A stretch of DNA of 64,000 nt from Hyphomicrobiales bacterium (GCA_026400535.1 JAPLOU010000040.1:62001-126000); one strand, 5' to 3'. Positions 31,992 to 42,414 are shown, counted from the first letter of the stretch. Translations and numbers: made by a program. The notes: generated by a model not told the origin, from the letters alone.

Positions 31992-32740
31992 GCGCTCCCG
32001 CCGTCATCGTCGACAGGCTGAATGTCAGCTTCGGCACCTCCCATGTCGTTCGCGATGTCTCCTTTGAGGTCGCGGAGGGGGAAAGCTATGGCATTGTCGG
32101 GGAGTCCGGCTCGGGCAAGTCCACCGTTTTGCGCGTTCTAGCCGGTCTCAACCGCGCGTGGAGCGGCGCGCTCACGATCTTCGGCAAAGCCCAGCCAAAG
32201 GTGCGTGACAAGGCCTTTCACCGCGCGGTGCAGATGGTCTTTCAGGATCCTTATGGCAGTCTTCATCCGAAGAAGACGCTCGATGACGCCCTTGCCGAAC
32301 CGCTGGCAATTCACAGCATCGGCGACGCCGAACGCCGGATCGCCCGCGCGCTGAGCGATGTCGGCCTGCCCTCCGCCTTCCGCTACCGCTATCCGCACCA
32401 GCTGTCCGGCGGCCAGCGCCAGCGCGTGGCGATCGCGCGGGCGCTGGTGCTGGAGCCCACGCTGTTCCTGCTCGACGAGCCGACATCCGCGCTCGACGTC
32501 TCGATCCAGGCCGAGGTGCTGAACCTGCTGCAGGCGCTGCGGCAGGAGCGCAAGCTCACCTACGTGCTCGTCAGTCATGATCTCGCCGTGGTCGGCCACA
32601 TGTGCGAACGGCTGATGGTGATGCAGCATGGTCAGTGCGTCGAGGAGATGAGCGCTGCAACCCTGAGCGCCCGCAAGCCGGAAACCGCATATGCGCAGGC
32701 TCTTCTGGTGGCCAGCGAAGGCTTCCGCCGTCAGGCCTGA
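31988..32740 (+). CDS. ABC transporter ATP-binding protein, DppF/OppF type
   Basis: Second ATPase: Walker [10 protein letters not shown]-loop [13 protein letters not shown] (the OppF hallmark), signature [15 protein letters not shown], Walker [13 protein letters not shown], and H-loop [18 protein letters not shown]. At 250 aa it is short for DppF, ending soon after the core. The ATG at 31988 overlaps the preceding stop; a GTG at 31979 is also possible. The 3' end overlaps the convergent epimerase gene by 10 bp. Confidence 0.92.
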   Translation: MSAPAVIVDRLNVSFGTSHVVRDVSFEVAEGESYGIVGESGSGKSTVLRVLAGLNRAWSGALTIFGKAQPKVRDKAFHRAVQMVFQDPYGSLHPKKTLDDALAEPLAIHSIGDAERRIARALSDVGLPSAFRYRYPHQLSGGQRQRVAIARALVLEPTLFLLDEPTSALDVSIQAEVLNLLQALRQERKLTYVLVSHDLAVVGHMCERLMVMQHGQCVEEMSAATLSARKPETAYAQALLVASEGFRRQA

Positions 32741-33930
32741 GGCGCGGTATTGGCGGCCGCATCCGCCTCCAGGATGGCGACGAACACGTGATAGAAGCTG
32801 CTGCCCGGAAGCCGGTTGCTGATCAGATGTCCATCCGCATCCACCTGATCGATCCAGGCTCCGGCTGGCGCCGGGCGGATATAGGTCTCGAACAGGTGTT
32901 CAAGCGCCGCCGCCGCCTTGTCCGCTGCGCCCGGAACTCCGGCCCGCGCCTGCGCGATCCAGGCCTTGGCGAGCTCCGTCTGGGGCCAGAGCCGCCGCAT
33001 GGATCGCAAAGCGCTGCCGTCGCGGGAAGCCTCGTCGATCAGAAGCCCTGTCCTGGGATCGGCCGTCGCCAGTGCGTTCGCAAGCAGTTTGCCAGACAGC
33101 TCCCCGATATCGGGGACGAGGTGATGCACGGCCGCCAACCCCGCACGCTTGTGCAGAAGCCAGACCCATTCCGCCATGTGCCCCGGCTCGACGATCTGCC
33201 CGGCGTGACCGGTGGCCAGCCGGAGGTCCGCATCGAAGAACTCGCCAAGCAATGCTGTCCGCTGGTCAAGGAAGTGCTTCAGCACCACGCCAAGCAGCCG
33301 GTCGGCGCGGGCGATGCCATCCTGCCTCACACCTGTTTCCGCCAGCGCCAGCATCGCCTCGACCATGTGCATATGCGGGTTCTGGCGCCGCGGCAGGCTA
33401 TTCCGGTCGTCTTCGCGCAGGGAGCCGTCCGGCAGGGTCAGGTCCGATGCGATGAACGCGAGCACGTCGTCGAGCGCCTGCCGGACCCGGGCTTCGCCTG
33501 TGGCCCGCCAGCACCAGGCGAAGGCGAGCACCATGAAGGCATGGTCGTAGCTGTCACGCCGCGTATCGACAGGCCGGAAGTCCGGGGCCAGCAGATGCGC
33601 GAAGCCGCCCTTGCCGGCCTCGCGCGCCGTGTCCATCAGCCGGTCGAACGCCGCCAGCGCCAGGGCGCCGCCTTCCGCGAACCAGCCAAGATGCTGGGCA
33701 TGCGCATAGACATAGATCTGCCGTGCCTGCACCCGGGTGCGCTGGATTGCCAGCCGATCCGGTGTTGTGTCAGGCAGCAATGTCTCATGGAATGCGCCGC
33801 TTGCGACGTCGCGTCCGGCCGTCGCCCAGAACGGGAGCGCCTGACCGATGAGCCAGGCCTTCAGCGCGCCTGAGATCGCCGTCAGGCGCGGGCTCGTCGC
33901 CTGTGCGTCAGAACGGATCGGCATCGTCAT
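32731..33930 (-). CDS. AGE-family epimerase/isomerase
   Basis: Member of the N-acylglucosamine 2-epimerase / mannose isomerase superfamily with an (alpha/alpha)6 barrel. Characteristic stretches are TRVQARQIYVYAHAQHLGW near residue 65, YDHAFMVLAFAW around 125 and WEHMAEWVWLLHKRAG-like motifs (GHMAEWVWLL) near 245, carrying the conserved His and Arg/Glu contacts. Members include mannose-6-phosphate isomerases. Its overlap with the mannose-1-phosphate guanylyltransferase gene suggests a role in mannose activation. The start is at ATGACGATG (33930, or 33924), inside the end of that gene. Confidence 0.85.
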   Translation of the reverse strand: MTMPIRSDAQATSPRLTAISGALKAWLIGQALPFWATAGRDVASGAFHETLLPDTTPDRLAIQRTRVQARQIYVYAHAQHLGWFAEGGALALAAFDRLMDTAREAGKGGFAHLLAPDFRPVDTRRDSYDHAFMVLAFAWCWRATGEARVRQALDDVLAFIASDLTLPDGSLREDDRNSLPRRQNPHMHMVEAMLALAETGVRQDGIARADRLLGVVLKHFLDQRTALLGEFFDADLRLATGHAGQIVEPGHMAEWVWLLHKRAGLAAVHHLVPDIGELSGKLLANALATADPRTGLLIDEASRDGSALRSMRRLWPQTELAKAWIAQARAGVPGAADKAAAALEHLFETYIRPAPAGAWIDQVDADGHLISNRLPGSSFYHVFVAILEADAAANTAPQA

Positions 33931-35320
33931 CAAGGCGGACAATGTCGTCTTCGCCAAGATAGCTGCCGGTGGCCACCTCGATGATCTCGATATCGGCCGC
34001 CGTGCTGTTGCCGACCCGGTGCGGCACGCCCCTTGCCACGAACTGCGACATGTTCTGCGAAAGAACCCGTGTGTCGTCGCCGACAGTGATGTCCGCAGCG
34101 CCCTTGACCATGACCCAATGCTCGGTGCGGTGGCTGTGCCGGTGCAGGGACATGTGCTTGCCCGGATAGATCATGATGCGCCGGACGTGAAAGCCCTCGC
34201 CGCGCTCGGTCGTCTGATGCCAACCCCAGGGACGGTCGATCCGGACATGCTCGGTCGCGGCCGTCACACCGCGCGCCTTCAACTGGTCGACGAGGCCCTT
34301 GACCTCGCCACTGCGCTCCCTGTCGGTCACAAGGACGGCGTCGCGTGTCGCGACCACGACCAGCCCGCTGACGCCGATGAGGCCGACGACAGCACCGTCG
34401 GTCGAGACAAAGCTGTTGCGCGCCTCCAGCGTCACCACGTCGCCCCGCAGCACGTTGCCGTCGTCGTCACGCTCGGCCATGTCCCACAGCGCGTCCCATG
34501 TGCCGATGTCGGACCAGCCGAACCGCCCCGGAACGACCGCCATAAGCTGCGTCCGCTCCATCACAGCATAGTCGATCGATTGCTTTTCGGCGCGCTGGAA
34601 GTGACCGGCATCCAGCACCTTGCCGCCCAGATCGTCACGCGCCTGCGCAACCGCAGCCTGGATCGCCACAAGGCTGTCGGGCGCGAAGCGCGCATACTCC
34701 GCCAGAAGCACATCGGCCCTGAACAGGAAATTGCCGGAGTTCCACAGGAAGCCCGCCTTGAGGTAGGCAAGCGCTGCCTCGGCCCCCGGCTTCTCGACGA
34801 ACCGCGATACCAGACATGCCGCCCCGCCGCCCGGAAGGGGCGCGCCAGGCTCGATGTAGCCATAGGCCGTCGCCGCGAAGGCAGGCTCGATGCCGAAGGT
34901 AACAATCCGTCCGGCCCCGGCGGCAGCAAGCGCGCCCGCGACCGTGGCCCGAAAGCAGGCGCCATCCCGCACCATGTGGTCTGCCGCGAGCACCAGCACC
35001 GGCGTTGCCGGGTCGCGCTCCGCGATCAGCGAGACGCCGGCCACGATCGCGGGACCGGAATCGCGCGCCATCGGTTCAAGCAGACGTTCCGCCTTCACGC
35101 CGATCTCGTCGAGCTGACGCTGGATCATGAAATGATGTTTCTGGCCGGCGACGATCAGCGGCGAATCGAAACGGTCCGGGTCCGCCACCCTCAGGACCGT
35201 TTCCTGAAAACTCGATCGTGCACCGAGCAGCGGCGCGAACTGCTTGGGGAACGAGTCGCGCGAAACAGGCCAGAGCCGTGTGCCTGAACCGCCGCACATG
35301 ATCAGGGGTCTGATATTCAT
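33908..35320 (-). CDS. Mannose-1-phosphate guanylyltransferase / mannose-6-phosphate isomerase
   Basis: Bifunctional type II PMI/GMP enzyme producing GDP-mannose for exopolysaccharide, O-antigen or glycans. The N-terminal nucleotidyltransferase starts with PLIMCGGSGTRLWPVSRDSFPKQF (pyrophosphorylase signature) and has FVEKPG further on. The C-terminal cupin carries the zinc motif HRHSHRTEHW (about residues 405-414) after RPWGW. Length is 470 aa, the usual size. The ATG at 35320 has an excellent Shine-Dalgarno, GGAGAGG. It overlaps the AGE epimerase start by about 20 bp. Confidence 0.94.
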   Translation of the reverse strand: MNIRPLIMCGGSGTRLWPVSRDSFPKQFAPLLGARSSFQETVLRVADPDRFDSPLIVAGQKHHFMIQRQLDEIGVKAERLLEPMARDSGPAIVAGVSLIAERDPATPVLVLAADHMVRDGACFRATVAGALAAAGAGRIVTFGIEPAFAATAYGYIEPGAPLPGGGAACLVSRFVEKPGAEAALAYLKAGFLWNSGNFLFRADVLLAEYARFAPDSLVAIQAAVAQARDDLGGKVLDAGHFQRAEKQSIDYAVMERTQLMAVVPGRFGWSDIGTWDALWDMAERDDDGNVLRGDVVTLEARNSFVSTDGAVVGLIGVSGLVVVATRDAVLVTDRERSGEVKGLVDQLKARGVTAATEHVRIDRPWGWHQTTERGEGFHVRRIMIYPGKHMSLHRHSHRTEHWVMVKGAADITVGDDTRVLSQNMSQFVARGVPHRVGNSTAADIEIIEVATGSYLGEDDIVRLDDDADPF

Positions 35321-35389
35321 GGTCCTCTCCGCCACGGCGATCATATAGTCAGTTCGGCTGAACAGATCCACCGAGGACCGATGGCAGCA

Positions 35390-36124
35390 CTAGGGCTGCC
35401 CGCCCCGCTCGCGCCGGTAGCCGGTGGCCAGCACGTAAAGTTCCGAGGAATCCGCCCGGCTGGCCGCAGGTTTCAGGTTCCTGACAGTGGTGAAATCACG
35501 CTTGAGCTGGCTCAGAAGCGCGGCGCTTTCCCCACCCTGGAAGAGCTTGACCAGAAAGAAGCCGCCCGGCGACAGGACTTCATGGGCGAAGTCCAGCGCC
35601 GCCTCGGCCAGCCCGATGATCTTGAGGTGGTCGGTCTTCTTGTGCCCGGTGGTGTTCGCCGCCATATCCGACATCACGCCGTCCGCGGGTCCGTCGAGCA
35701 TGTCCTTCAACCGCTGCGGCGCGGCTTCGTCCATGAAGTCCATCTGGATGATCTCGGTGCCCGGCACCGGATCGACCGGCAACAGGTCGATGCCGATCAC
35801 CTTGCCCCTGCCGCTTTTCACGCCGATGCGCTCGCCCGCGACCTGGCACCAGCCGCCGGGCGCGCAACCCAGGTCGATAAGACGCTGCCCTGGCTTGAGG
35901 AACTTGACCTTGTCGTCCATCTCCGACAGCTTGAACGCGGCCCGTGAGCGGTAGCCCGCCTCCCTGGCGCGCTTCACATAAGGGTCGTTGAGCTGTCGCC
36001 TGAGCCACAATTGCGACGAGTGCGAGAGCTTTCGCGAGCGCTTCACCTCCACCTTGAGATCGCGTGAACCCCCTCCCGCCCCGTGAGGCTTGCCGCCGGA
36101 TCCCTTCCCGGCACCCGTGCTCAT
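35390..36124 (-). CDS. rlmE: 23S rRNA (uridine-2'-O)-methyltransferase RlmE
   Basis: FtsJ/RrmJ-type SAM-dependent enzyme that methylates U2552 in the A-loop of 23S rRNA. It has a basic Gly-rich N-terminus (residues 1-35), then SRAAFKLSEMDDK with the catalytic Lys, SAM motif LIDLGCAPGGWCQ, and DFMDE and SDMAANTTG motifs supplying the catalytic Asp. Length is 244 aa. Its ATG overlaps the stop of the upstream Ppx/GppA gene (ATGA), a pairing common in alphaproteobacteria. Confidence 0.95.
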   Translation of the reverse strand: MSTGAGKGSGGKPHGAGGGSRDLKVEVKRSRKLSHSSQLWLRRQLNDPYVKRAREAGYRSRAAFKLSEMDDKVKFLKPGQRLIDLGCAPGGWCQVAGERIGVKSGRGKVIGIDLLPVDPVPGTEIIQMDFMDEAAPQRLKDMLDGPADGVMSDMAANTTGHKKTDHLKIIGLAEAALDFAHEVLSPGGFFLVKLFQGGESAALLSQLKRDFTTVRNLKPAASRADSSELYVLATGYRRERGGQP

Positions 36125-37125
36125 GGCGTTCTGCGGCGCTTCCAGGCGCCGTCCTCGAACATCATCTTGAGCAGGATGCCCTCGCGCAGGCCCCGGTCAG
36201 CGATCCGGACCATCGGGCTCGGGAACAGCCGCCGGATGGCCTCGAAGATAGCGCAGCCGGCCAGCACGAGGTCGGCGCGTTCCTTGCCGATGCAGGCGTT
36301 TGCGGACCGCGCGTCGTAGTCCATCGCAAGCATCTCCTCGATCGCTGCGGAAACATCGGCGTCACGCATCCACAGCCCGTCGACCTTGCGCCGGTCGTAG
36401 CGCTGCAACTTGAGGAACAGCCCCGCGACGGTCGTCACCGTCCCGGATGTGCCGAGCAGGTGAAAGCCGCGCCGTGTCAAAGCCGGCTTGGCCCGCGCAT
36501 GGAACGTCTGCAGCGCGGCCATCGCTTCGGCGACCATCGCTTCAAACAGATCCGGGCCGACGTCGACGCCGCCATGCCGTTCCGCCAGCGACACCACGCC
36601 GATCGGGATCGATTCCCAGGTCTGGATGCGTTCGGCCGGGCTCCGGCCTGACGAGCGCCCGCCAAGCCAGACGATCTCGGTCGAGCCGCCGCCGATGTCG
36701 AACACGATGATCGCCTCGGCTTCCGGCGAAGCCAGCGCCGCGCAGCCGGTGACGGCGAGCATCGCCTCCGTGTGCTGGTCGACCACTTCGAGCTGAAGCC
36801 CGGTTTCCGCCGCGACCCTGGCCACGAACTCCTTGCCATTGGCCGCCGCACGGCACGCCTCGGTGGTCACCAACCGCGCGCGAGCCACACGCCTGAGCTT
36901 CATCTTGGCCGCACAGGCGTGCAGGGCGTCGAGAGCCCGCTCGATCGCCGCCTCGCCAAGCCGGCCATGGACTGAAAGGCCCTCGCCAAGGCGCACGATC
37001 CGGGAGAAGGCGTCGATCACGCGAAAGCCGTGCTGCGCCGGCTGCGCCACCAGCAGGCGGCAGTTGTTGGTGCCAAGGTCGAGGGCGGCATAGGTGTGGG
37101 AAATCCCGGCCGACTGGCCCGACAT
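36121..37125 (-). CDS. Ppx/GppA family phosphatase
   Basis: Actin-fold exopolyphosphatase / pppGpp phosphohydrolase. It has the N-terminal phosphate loop ALDLGTNNCRLLVA, the catalytic Glu region around TEACRAAANGKEF, and the second phosphate loop FDIGGGSTEIVWLGG. At about 335 aa it has only the catalytic domain pair, without the HD-like C-terminal domain of E. coli Ppx. The ATG at 37125 (MSGQSAG) is chosen because GGAG is 9 nt upstream; an ATG at 37188 is possible. Roles in polyphosphate or (p)ppGpp turnover are inferred from the family. Confidence 0.9.
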   Translation of the reverse strand: MSGQSAGISHTYAALDLGTNNCRLLVAQPAQHGFRVIDAFSRIVRLGEGLSVHGRLGEAAIERALDALHACAAKMKLRRVARARLVTTEACRAAANGKEFVARVAAETGLQLEVVDQHTEAMLAVTGCAALASPEAEAIIVFDIGGGSTEIVWLGGRSSGRSPAERIQTWESIPIGVVSLAERHGGVDVGPDLFEAMVAEAMAALQTFHARAKPALTRRGFHLLGTSGTVTTVAGLFLKLQRYDRRKVDGLWMRDADVSAAIEEMLAMDYDARSANACIGKERADLVLAGCAIFEAIRRLFPSPMVRIADRGLREGILLKMMFEDGAWKRRRTP

Positions 37126-37262
37126 TCCTTCACGCTCCGTGCCGTGACCAAGTGACCGCGGCTCGCCCGGAGACGGCCTGTCGCCCATGTTCAACAGATC
37201 ATTCCTTGCAAGCGGCGCCCAGCCTTTCGGCGATCACCTCGTTGCCGGCACTGTAGACCCGA

Positions 37263-37799
37263 TCACGCGCTTCTCGCAACTGTGCCGCTGTTGGGGGCGG
37301 ACTTGCGCATGTTCTTGACCCGGAGCCGCTGGGCCTCGCGCGCCCGGACGACCGCCGCGTGCATGCGCATTGACAGCGCCTTCGGCGACAGTGGCTTGGC
37401 GAGGATATCCTCGATCCCGAGCTTGATCGCCTTGCTGATGACCGCCCTGCTCGGGTTGCTGAGCGTCAGGATGATCGGGGTGTCCCGCCTGGCTGTCTCC
37501 GGGCTGCTGCGCGCCAGCCGGATGAAGTCCTCGCCGGAGAGCAGCGGCATGTTCCACTCAAGGATCACGATATCCGGCACGAGCATCGTGTAATGCCCGA
37601 TCGCCTCCGCACCGTCAGAGGCCTCGATGATGCGGCGGATGCCTCCGCGCATCAGCATTTCGCGCAGGATGCGGCGCATATGGATGCTCGGATCCGCGAC
37701 CAGCACCACCAGATCAGGCAGTTTGGGTAGTTCTGACACGCCTCGGCCTGACCTTGGGAACGCAACAATCACCGACTTATCGGGCAGAGAATTTGACAT
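37263..37799 (-). CDS. Atypical response-regulator receiver protein (Glu at phosphoacceptor)
   Basis: 178-aa protein with one CheY-like receiver (about residues 30-145) and a short basic C-terminal tail, no output domain. The acidic pocket is VVLVADPS. Beta-3 reads [18 protein letters not shown]: where receivers have an Asp (D-W-x-M-P) this one has Glu. Thr in IILTLSNP and the conserved Lys in ILAKPLSP are kept. Glu commonly mimics phosphorylation, so it may be constitutively on or phosphate-independent. The start MSNSLPDKS at 37799 is uncertain, with no strong Shine-Dalgarno. It is divergent from glpK. Confidence 0.85.
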   Translation of the reverse strand: MSNSLPDKSVIVAFPRSGRGVSELPKLPDLVVLVADPSIHMRRILREMLMRGGIRRIIEASDGAEAIGHYTMLVPDIVILEWNMPLLSGEDFIRLARSSPETARRDTPIILTLSNPSRAVISKAIKLGIEDILAKPLSPKALSMRMHAAVVRAREAQRLRVKNMRKSAPNSGTVARSA

Positions 37800-37866
37800 C
37801 CGGTTACCGGAAAAGATTATCTTCGCGCCCTTATCCGTCCGTCTTCTCACCCCACAGGACTGCCTC

Positions 37867-39363
<1,497 letters not shown>

Positions 39364-39499
39364 GGGGCGTTTCTGACATTATTCGCATGGCGGAACCGCG
39401 ACATGCACCCGGCCGGGACGCAGTTTTCGCTTGTAAGAACAGGTCACGTTGATTACATCGCCTCCACCGTGATCGCGGGCGTGCCCGCTTGGTCCCTGC

Positions 39500-39573
39500 T
39501 GGGGGATCGTCTAACGGTAGGACCCCAGACTCTGACTCTGGTTGTCTAGGTTCGAATCCTAGTCCCCCAGCCA
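39500..39573 (+). tRNA. tRNA-Gln (anticodon CTG)
   Basis: Acceptor TGGGGGA (39500-39506) pairs with TCCCCCA (39563-39569), discriminator G at 39570, encoded CCA at 39571-39573. The anticodon stem CCAGA/TCTGG encloses the loop CTCTGAC with anticodon CTG. The T-loop is TTCGAAT. Its 3' end is the left edge of a 113-bp duplicated segment. Confidence 0.96.
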
Positions 39574-39680
39574 CCGCCTCTCCAAGCTACTGAGAACGAT
39601 TTGGAAACCCGCTGCGGCCAACCGTCGCGAGGCCTCCTTTGACCAATGTGTTCCCACAAGGTGCCCACGTCACGCGTAAG
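39568..39680 (+). repeat. Copy 1 of the 113-bp repeat starting in the tRNA-Gln 3' end
   Basis: Begins with CAGCCA of the tRNA 3' end. The first 20 bases are identical to 47944-47963, and the final ~30 bases (around GTTCCCACAA, GTGCCCAC and TCACGCG) match with only three differences. Both copies are exactly 113 bp with about 70% identity by eye. It is a candidate left boundary of an island inserted at tRNA-Gln. Confidence 0.75.
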
Positions 39681-39689
39681 AGGGCGGTT

Positions 39690-39863
39690 TACCCCGACCC
39701 CAATCCGATCAAGCATGTCTTCGCGAAGATCAAGCATCTCATGCGCAACGCATCACCTCGAGCCGTCGAAGCCGCTTGGCGAAAAGCTGGCGAACTCCTC
39801 GATCTCTTCGCCCCGACCGAATGCACAAACGATCTCAGAAATGCAGGATATGCTTTTGTATAA
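39690..39863 (+). pseudogene. IS630-family transposase C-terminal remnant
   Basis: The plus strand encodes a typical IS630 DDE tail: YPDPNPIKHVFAKIKHLMR, then VEAAWRKAGELLDLFAPTEC and RNAGYAFV before the stop at 39863. The preceding catalytic region is absent, because the frame enters directly from the 113-bp repeat. It is a dead fragment of about 58 codons. Confidence 0.85.
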
Positions 39864-39875
39864 AAACAGCATGCT

Positions 39876-41060
39876 CTAACGGCCCGACAGCGCCCTCAGC
39901 GGCGCACCAATGATCGCGATCGGCAGCTTCACGAGCGCTTCCAGCGAGCCGCTCGCCACCTCGCCGGCGTTGCCGGCGCGTTCGTCTGGCGCGATGCCCC
40001 GAGCCAGCACGCTGCGCAACTGCGGCGCAATTGCCGCCAATTGCGCAAATTTTGCGTGGTTGCTGGAATCCAACCCCTTGACATCGGTCATATCGATGAC
40101 GACCGCGCCCAGGCTGGCTAGTTCCGCCGTATTGACGTCGGAGCCGAGCCGGCCTTGGCCTCCACCCAGGAAACTTGATAGACCGAGCGCCTTGTCGTCC
40201 TTCGACAGGACAATGAAAAACGGTTTGGCTGGCTTGCCGAACCGCCGCATCTGCGATTTGAAGACATCGATATCGATATCCGGCGCAGCCAGGAACAGCG
40301 CGCCAAGCTTGGAGACCTGGCGTATTCCTCCGCTGATCTTGACCTGGCGCAGCGCTTCGACTGTCACCCAATTGCCCATGGAATGGGCAAGGATCGTCAC
40401 CTGTTCAGCCTGGCTTGCGAAGGCGAGGCGCAATGTTCGTTCGAGGTCGTCACGGGCTGCGGTGGCGCTGTTATTGTCATAGATATACTGCGAGACCTGG
40501 CCGCGCGAGGCCCAGGTAAAAAGCACAGGCACGCCTGGCGCCTTTGCGTCGTGGATCACTTGCGTGAGGCGGTAAACCCCCTCGGCGAACATCGTATTGT
40601 AACCGTGGACGAAGAGAAACACGTTGCGCTGGCCCTTGGGGCGGGCGGCAAGCTGGGCATTGAGTTCCGTCACAAAAGCGCGGTCGCCGTCAATATAGCT
40701 CGCGTCGCGAACGACGAAATTTGTCTTGGGATCGCCCGGCGCTGTCGATGCCCAGGAGATCTCGCCAGCCTTGTGCCCAGGCGGTACGGACACGGCGATC
40801 CTTGCGAAATCGAGCGGCGTGGCACGTTCGCCATTGAACAGCGTCCCAGGGCGCGCATCGCGCTGCCGCGTCGTAGCGACCAGAATTGTGTGGGCGGTAG
40901 CCCCAGGCTCGGACTGGGAGACGGGTGCCAAGAACCCCGTTTCCGGGCGCGAACCGCAGGCCGACAGCACAAGCGAAATCATGATCAGGAGCGGCGCAAG
41001 GCCGAGGCCCGCCGTGGCTTTCGGCAAGGCTGGCGCGGATTGGACAAAAACCTTCATCAA
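39876..41060 (-). CDS. DUF900-type alpha/beta hydrolase lipoprotein
   Basis: Probable envelope-anchored esterase (394 aa). A signal with lipobox LSAC (Cys about residue 35) is followed by a DUF900 alpha/beta hydrolase domain. Visible features are an oxyanion/HGY motif VFLFVHGYNTMFAEGVYRL, the nucleophile elbow LAHSMGNWV (Ser near residue 233), an acid-bearing LAAPDIDIDVF region, and a late His in DSSNHAKFA. It ends 12 bp after the IS630 remnant and lies inside the tRNA-Gln insert. Substrate unknown. The start is the ATGATG at 41060/41057. Confidence 0.85.
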   Translation of the reverse strand: MMKVFVQSAPALPKATAGLGLAPLLIMISLVLSACGSRPETGFLAPVSQSEPGATAHTILVATTRQRDARPGTLFNGERATPLDFARIAVSVPPGHKAGEISWASTAPGDPKTNFVVRDASYIDGDRAFVTELNAQLAARPKGQRNVFLFVHGYNTMFAEGVYRLTQVIHDAKAPGVPVLFTWASRGQVSQYIYDNNSATAARDDLERTLRLAFASQAEQVTILAHSMGNWVTVEALRQVKISGGIRQVSKLGALFLAAPDIDIDVFKSQMRRFGKPAKPFFIVLSKDDKALGLSSFLGGGQGRLGSDVNTAELASLGAVVIDMTDVKGLDSSNHAKFAQLAAIAPQLRSVLARGIAPDERAGNAGEVASGSLEALVKLPIAIIGAPLRALSGR

Positions 41061-41311
41061 ACGTGATCCTGCTTACAAACAAGGAGCTTCGAAACAACAT
41101 GTCTCGGTCCTAGCGAGAGGCACGACCTTACACAGCAAACAGGCGTCTTGTTAGAGCGAAATCCAATCCGGCTGCATCGCCGGGGCTTTGGTGCACGGAT
41201 GCCGACGTGCGGAACTCTGGCTTTGAACCGACATTCCCCGAGTGGCGTGCCGCTCGATGGCAAGAGCTTCCGATTTCGTCTGCCCATCCAGTGTTTCGTG
41301 CGGCAATGTCG

Positions 41312-41357
41312 GTAGCACACGATATGTCCGGTTTAGGTAGCACATGATCTGTCCGGT
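41312..41357. repeat. Tandem 21-bp direct repeats, probable IS end
   Basis: GTAGCACACGATATGTCCGGT (41312-41332) is followed after 4 bp by a near-identical copy at 41337-41357, which differs at only two positions. Such repeated motifs are typical of transposase-binding ends, and an ISNCY-like transposase start lies 60 bp further on. Confidence 0.6.
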
Positions 41358-41419
41358 AGCGTTTGGCCCAAAGTGAGGGTCGAGGATGCGCCGGTCAGAA
41401 GCCCTACAAGGGGGTTCGT

Positions 41420-41550
41420 ATGATCAAGTTTACGCGCATATTGAGCCTCTGGGAGGCGGCGGAGCTGACTCAGATGGACGCCGCGGAGCTGCTGGGGATC
41501 AACGAGCGGACATTTCGGCGATGGCGACAGCGGTTCGAGGACGATGGCGG
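41420..41550 (+). pseudogene. ISNCY-like transposase N-terminal remnant
   Basis: Starts at an ATG with AAGGGGG upstream and encodes the conserved N-terminal HTH of this transposase group: MIKFTRILSLWEAAEL, then MDAAELLGINERTFRRWRQ. After about 43 codons the frame runs into DNA belonging to an antisense IS1380 gene, so the gene is truncated by a recombination junction near 41550. Confidence 0.75.
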
Positions 41551-41738
41551 CAAGGATGGCCCGGACCATGGCACCGGTGACCGCGACCTCGGCGAGGTGG
41601 AAGGTGATGGCGCGGGCGTGGCGCACGATGCGGGCGCCGATCTTGATCAGCTTCAGTTGGAGGGATGTCAGCGACCATTCGGCCATCTCCTCGGGCAGCT
41701 CGATGCAGCGCAGGAAGGTCGCCAGGTTGTAGGCAAAT
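41545..41738 (-). pseudogene. IS1380-family transposase C-terminal remnant
   Basis: The minus strand reads the end of an IS1380 transposase: FAYNLATFLRCIELP, WSLTSLQLKLIKIGARIV and ITFHLAEVAVTGAMVRAIL. The tail fuses into the antisense of the ISNCY-like fragment at about 41550, and the N-terminal DDE region is missing. Non-functional. Confidence 0.8.
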
Positions 41739-42004
41739 GAAAGAAAGGGGCTTGGCGAGGACGAAAGCTGCTATTCCCAGCCCCTTGCGCTCATGGATCC
41801 ACCATCACCCTCCGCTGAAGCTCGCAAACGTCGTCCAGCACGCGCTTGAAACCGGAACGTGGAGCAAGGCAACTGGTTCGATAAGTGCTCAGAAACGGCA
41901 GCCAAATCTCACTTTCAGAGCGTTCGCCCACCTGACTGAATCGTCGGCGATTCCCATCAAATCAGGGCTGACCAGACTGTCTGCCGGCTGGAGGCCGGTA
42001 CAGC

Positions 42005-42202
42005 ATGTCTGGAGCGCTTCGCTTCGATCTTCGGGTTCGTGTTCTTGCCGCTGTCACTGGTGGCTTGTCCCATCGCCAGGCGGGCAAGCGGTTCGGGGTT
42101 GGCGCGGCCAGCCTCGGCCGCTGGAGCAAGCTTGAGTGCGAACAGGGCGATCCAAAGCCGAAGGCGTTACGCGGCGACCGGCGTTCAGGACGGATCGAAA
42201 GT
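42005..42202 (+). pseudogene. IS630-family transposase N-terminal remnant
   Basis: The plus strand encodes an IS630 N-terminal HTH: DLRVRVLAAVTGGLSHRQAG, RFGVGAASLGRW and ALRGDRRSGRIE, matching the usual start of these transposases. It stops after about 69 codons with no DDE domain. The same-family C-terminal scrap lies 2.1 kb upstream, so the two pieces are in scrambled order. Confidence 0.8.
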
Positions 42203-42270
42203 CCGCCCAGTTAATCTGGGATACTTCAGGCGTTTCCTGAACAGGGGCTCTAGCGCATCTGGATTAGGGG

Positions 42271-42414
42271 TTAAGCGGCTTGCAGGTGATGCTGCAAGCG
42301 TCTGCCCTTGAGCATTTCGCGCTTGATGCGCTGGCGCTCGGCGAGGATCGTTTCGCCCCGTCTGAAGTCGACATGAGCCGAGTTCAGATAGTTGAGGCTC
42401 TCAGGCTAGCGGAC
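42271..42414 (-). pseudogene. IS3-family integrase (OrfB) C-terminal remnant
   Basis: The minus strand encodes the characteristic IS3-type tail: PESLNYLNSAHVDFRRGETI, then LAERQRIKREMLKGRRLQHH and a stop at 42271. An in-frame stop codon directly precedes the motif. Only about 47 codons remain. Confidence 0.85.

Noticed and set aside
32602-35287. Long plus-strand open frames opposite the AGE epimerase and mannose-1-phosphate guanylyltransferase genes
   Set aside because: Mirror frames of well-supported genes; composition is Arg/Ala/Gly-rich with no motifs.
39546-39737. Minus-strand open frames across both 113-bp repeats sharing RDVGTLWE and AWRGGG
   Set aside because: The shared reading simply reflects the DNA repeat reaching into the tRNA gene; no start, domain or coding pattern supports a protein.
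41150-41311. Possible integrase-like fragment on the minus strand (LPHETLDGQTKSEAL)
   Set aside because: Only a vague resemblance to transposase tails; too short and diverged to name.
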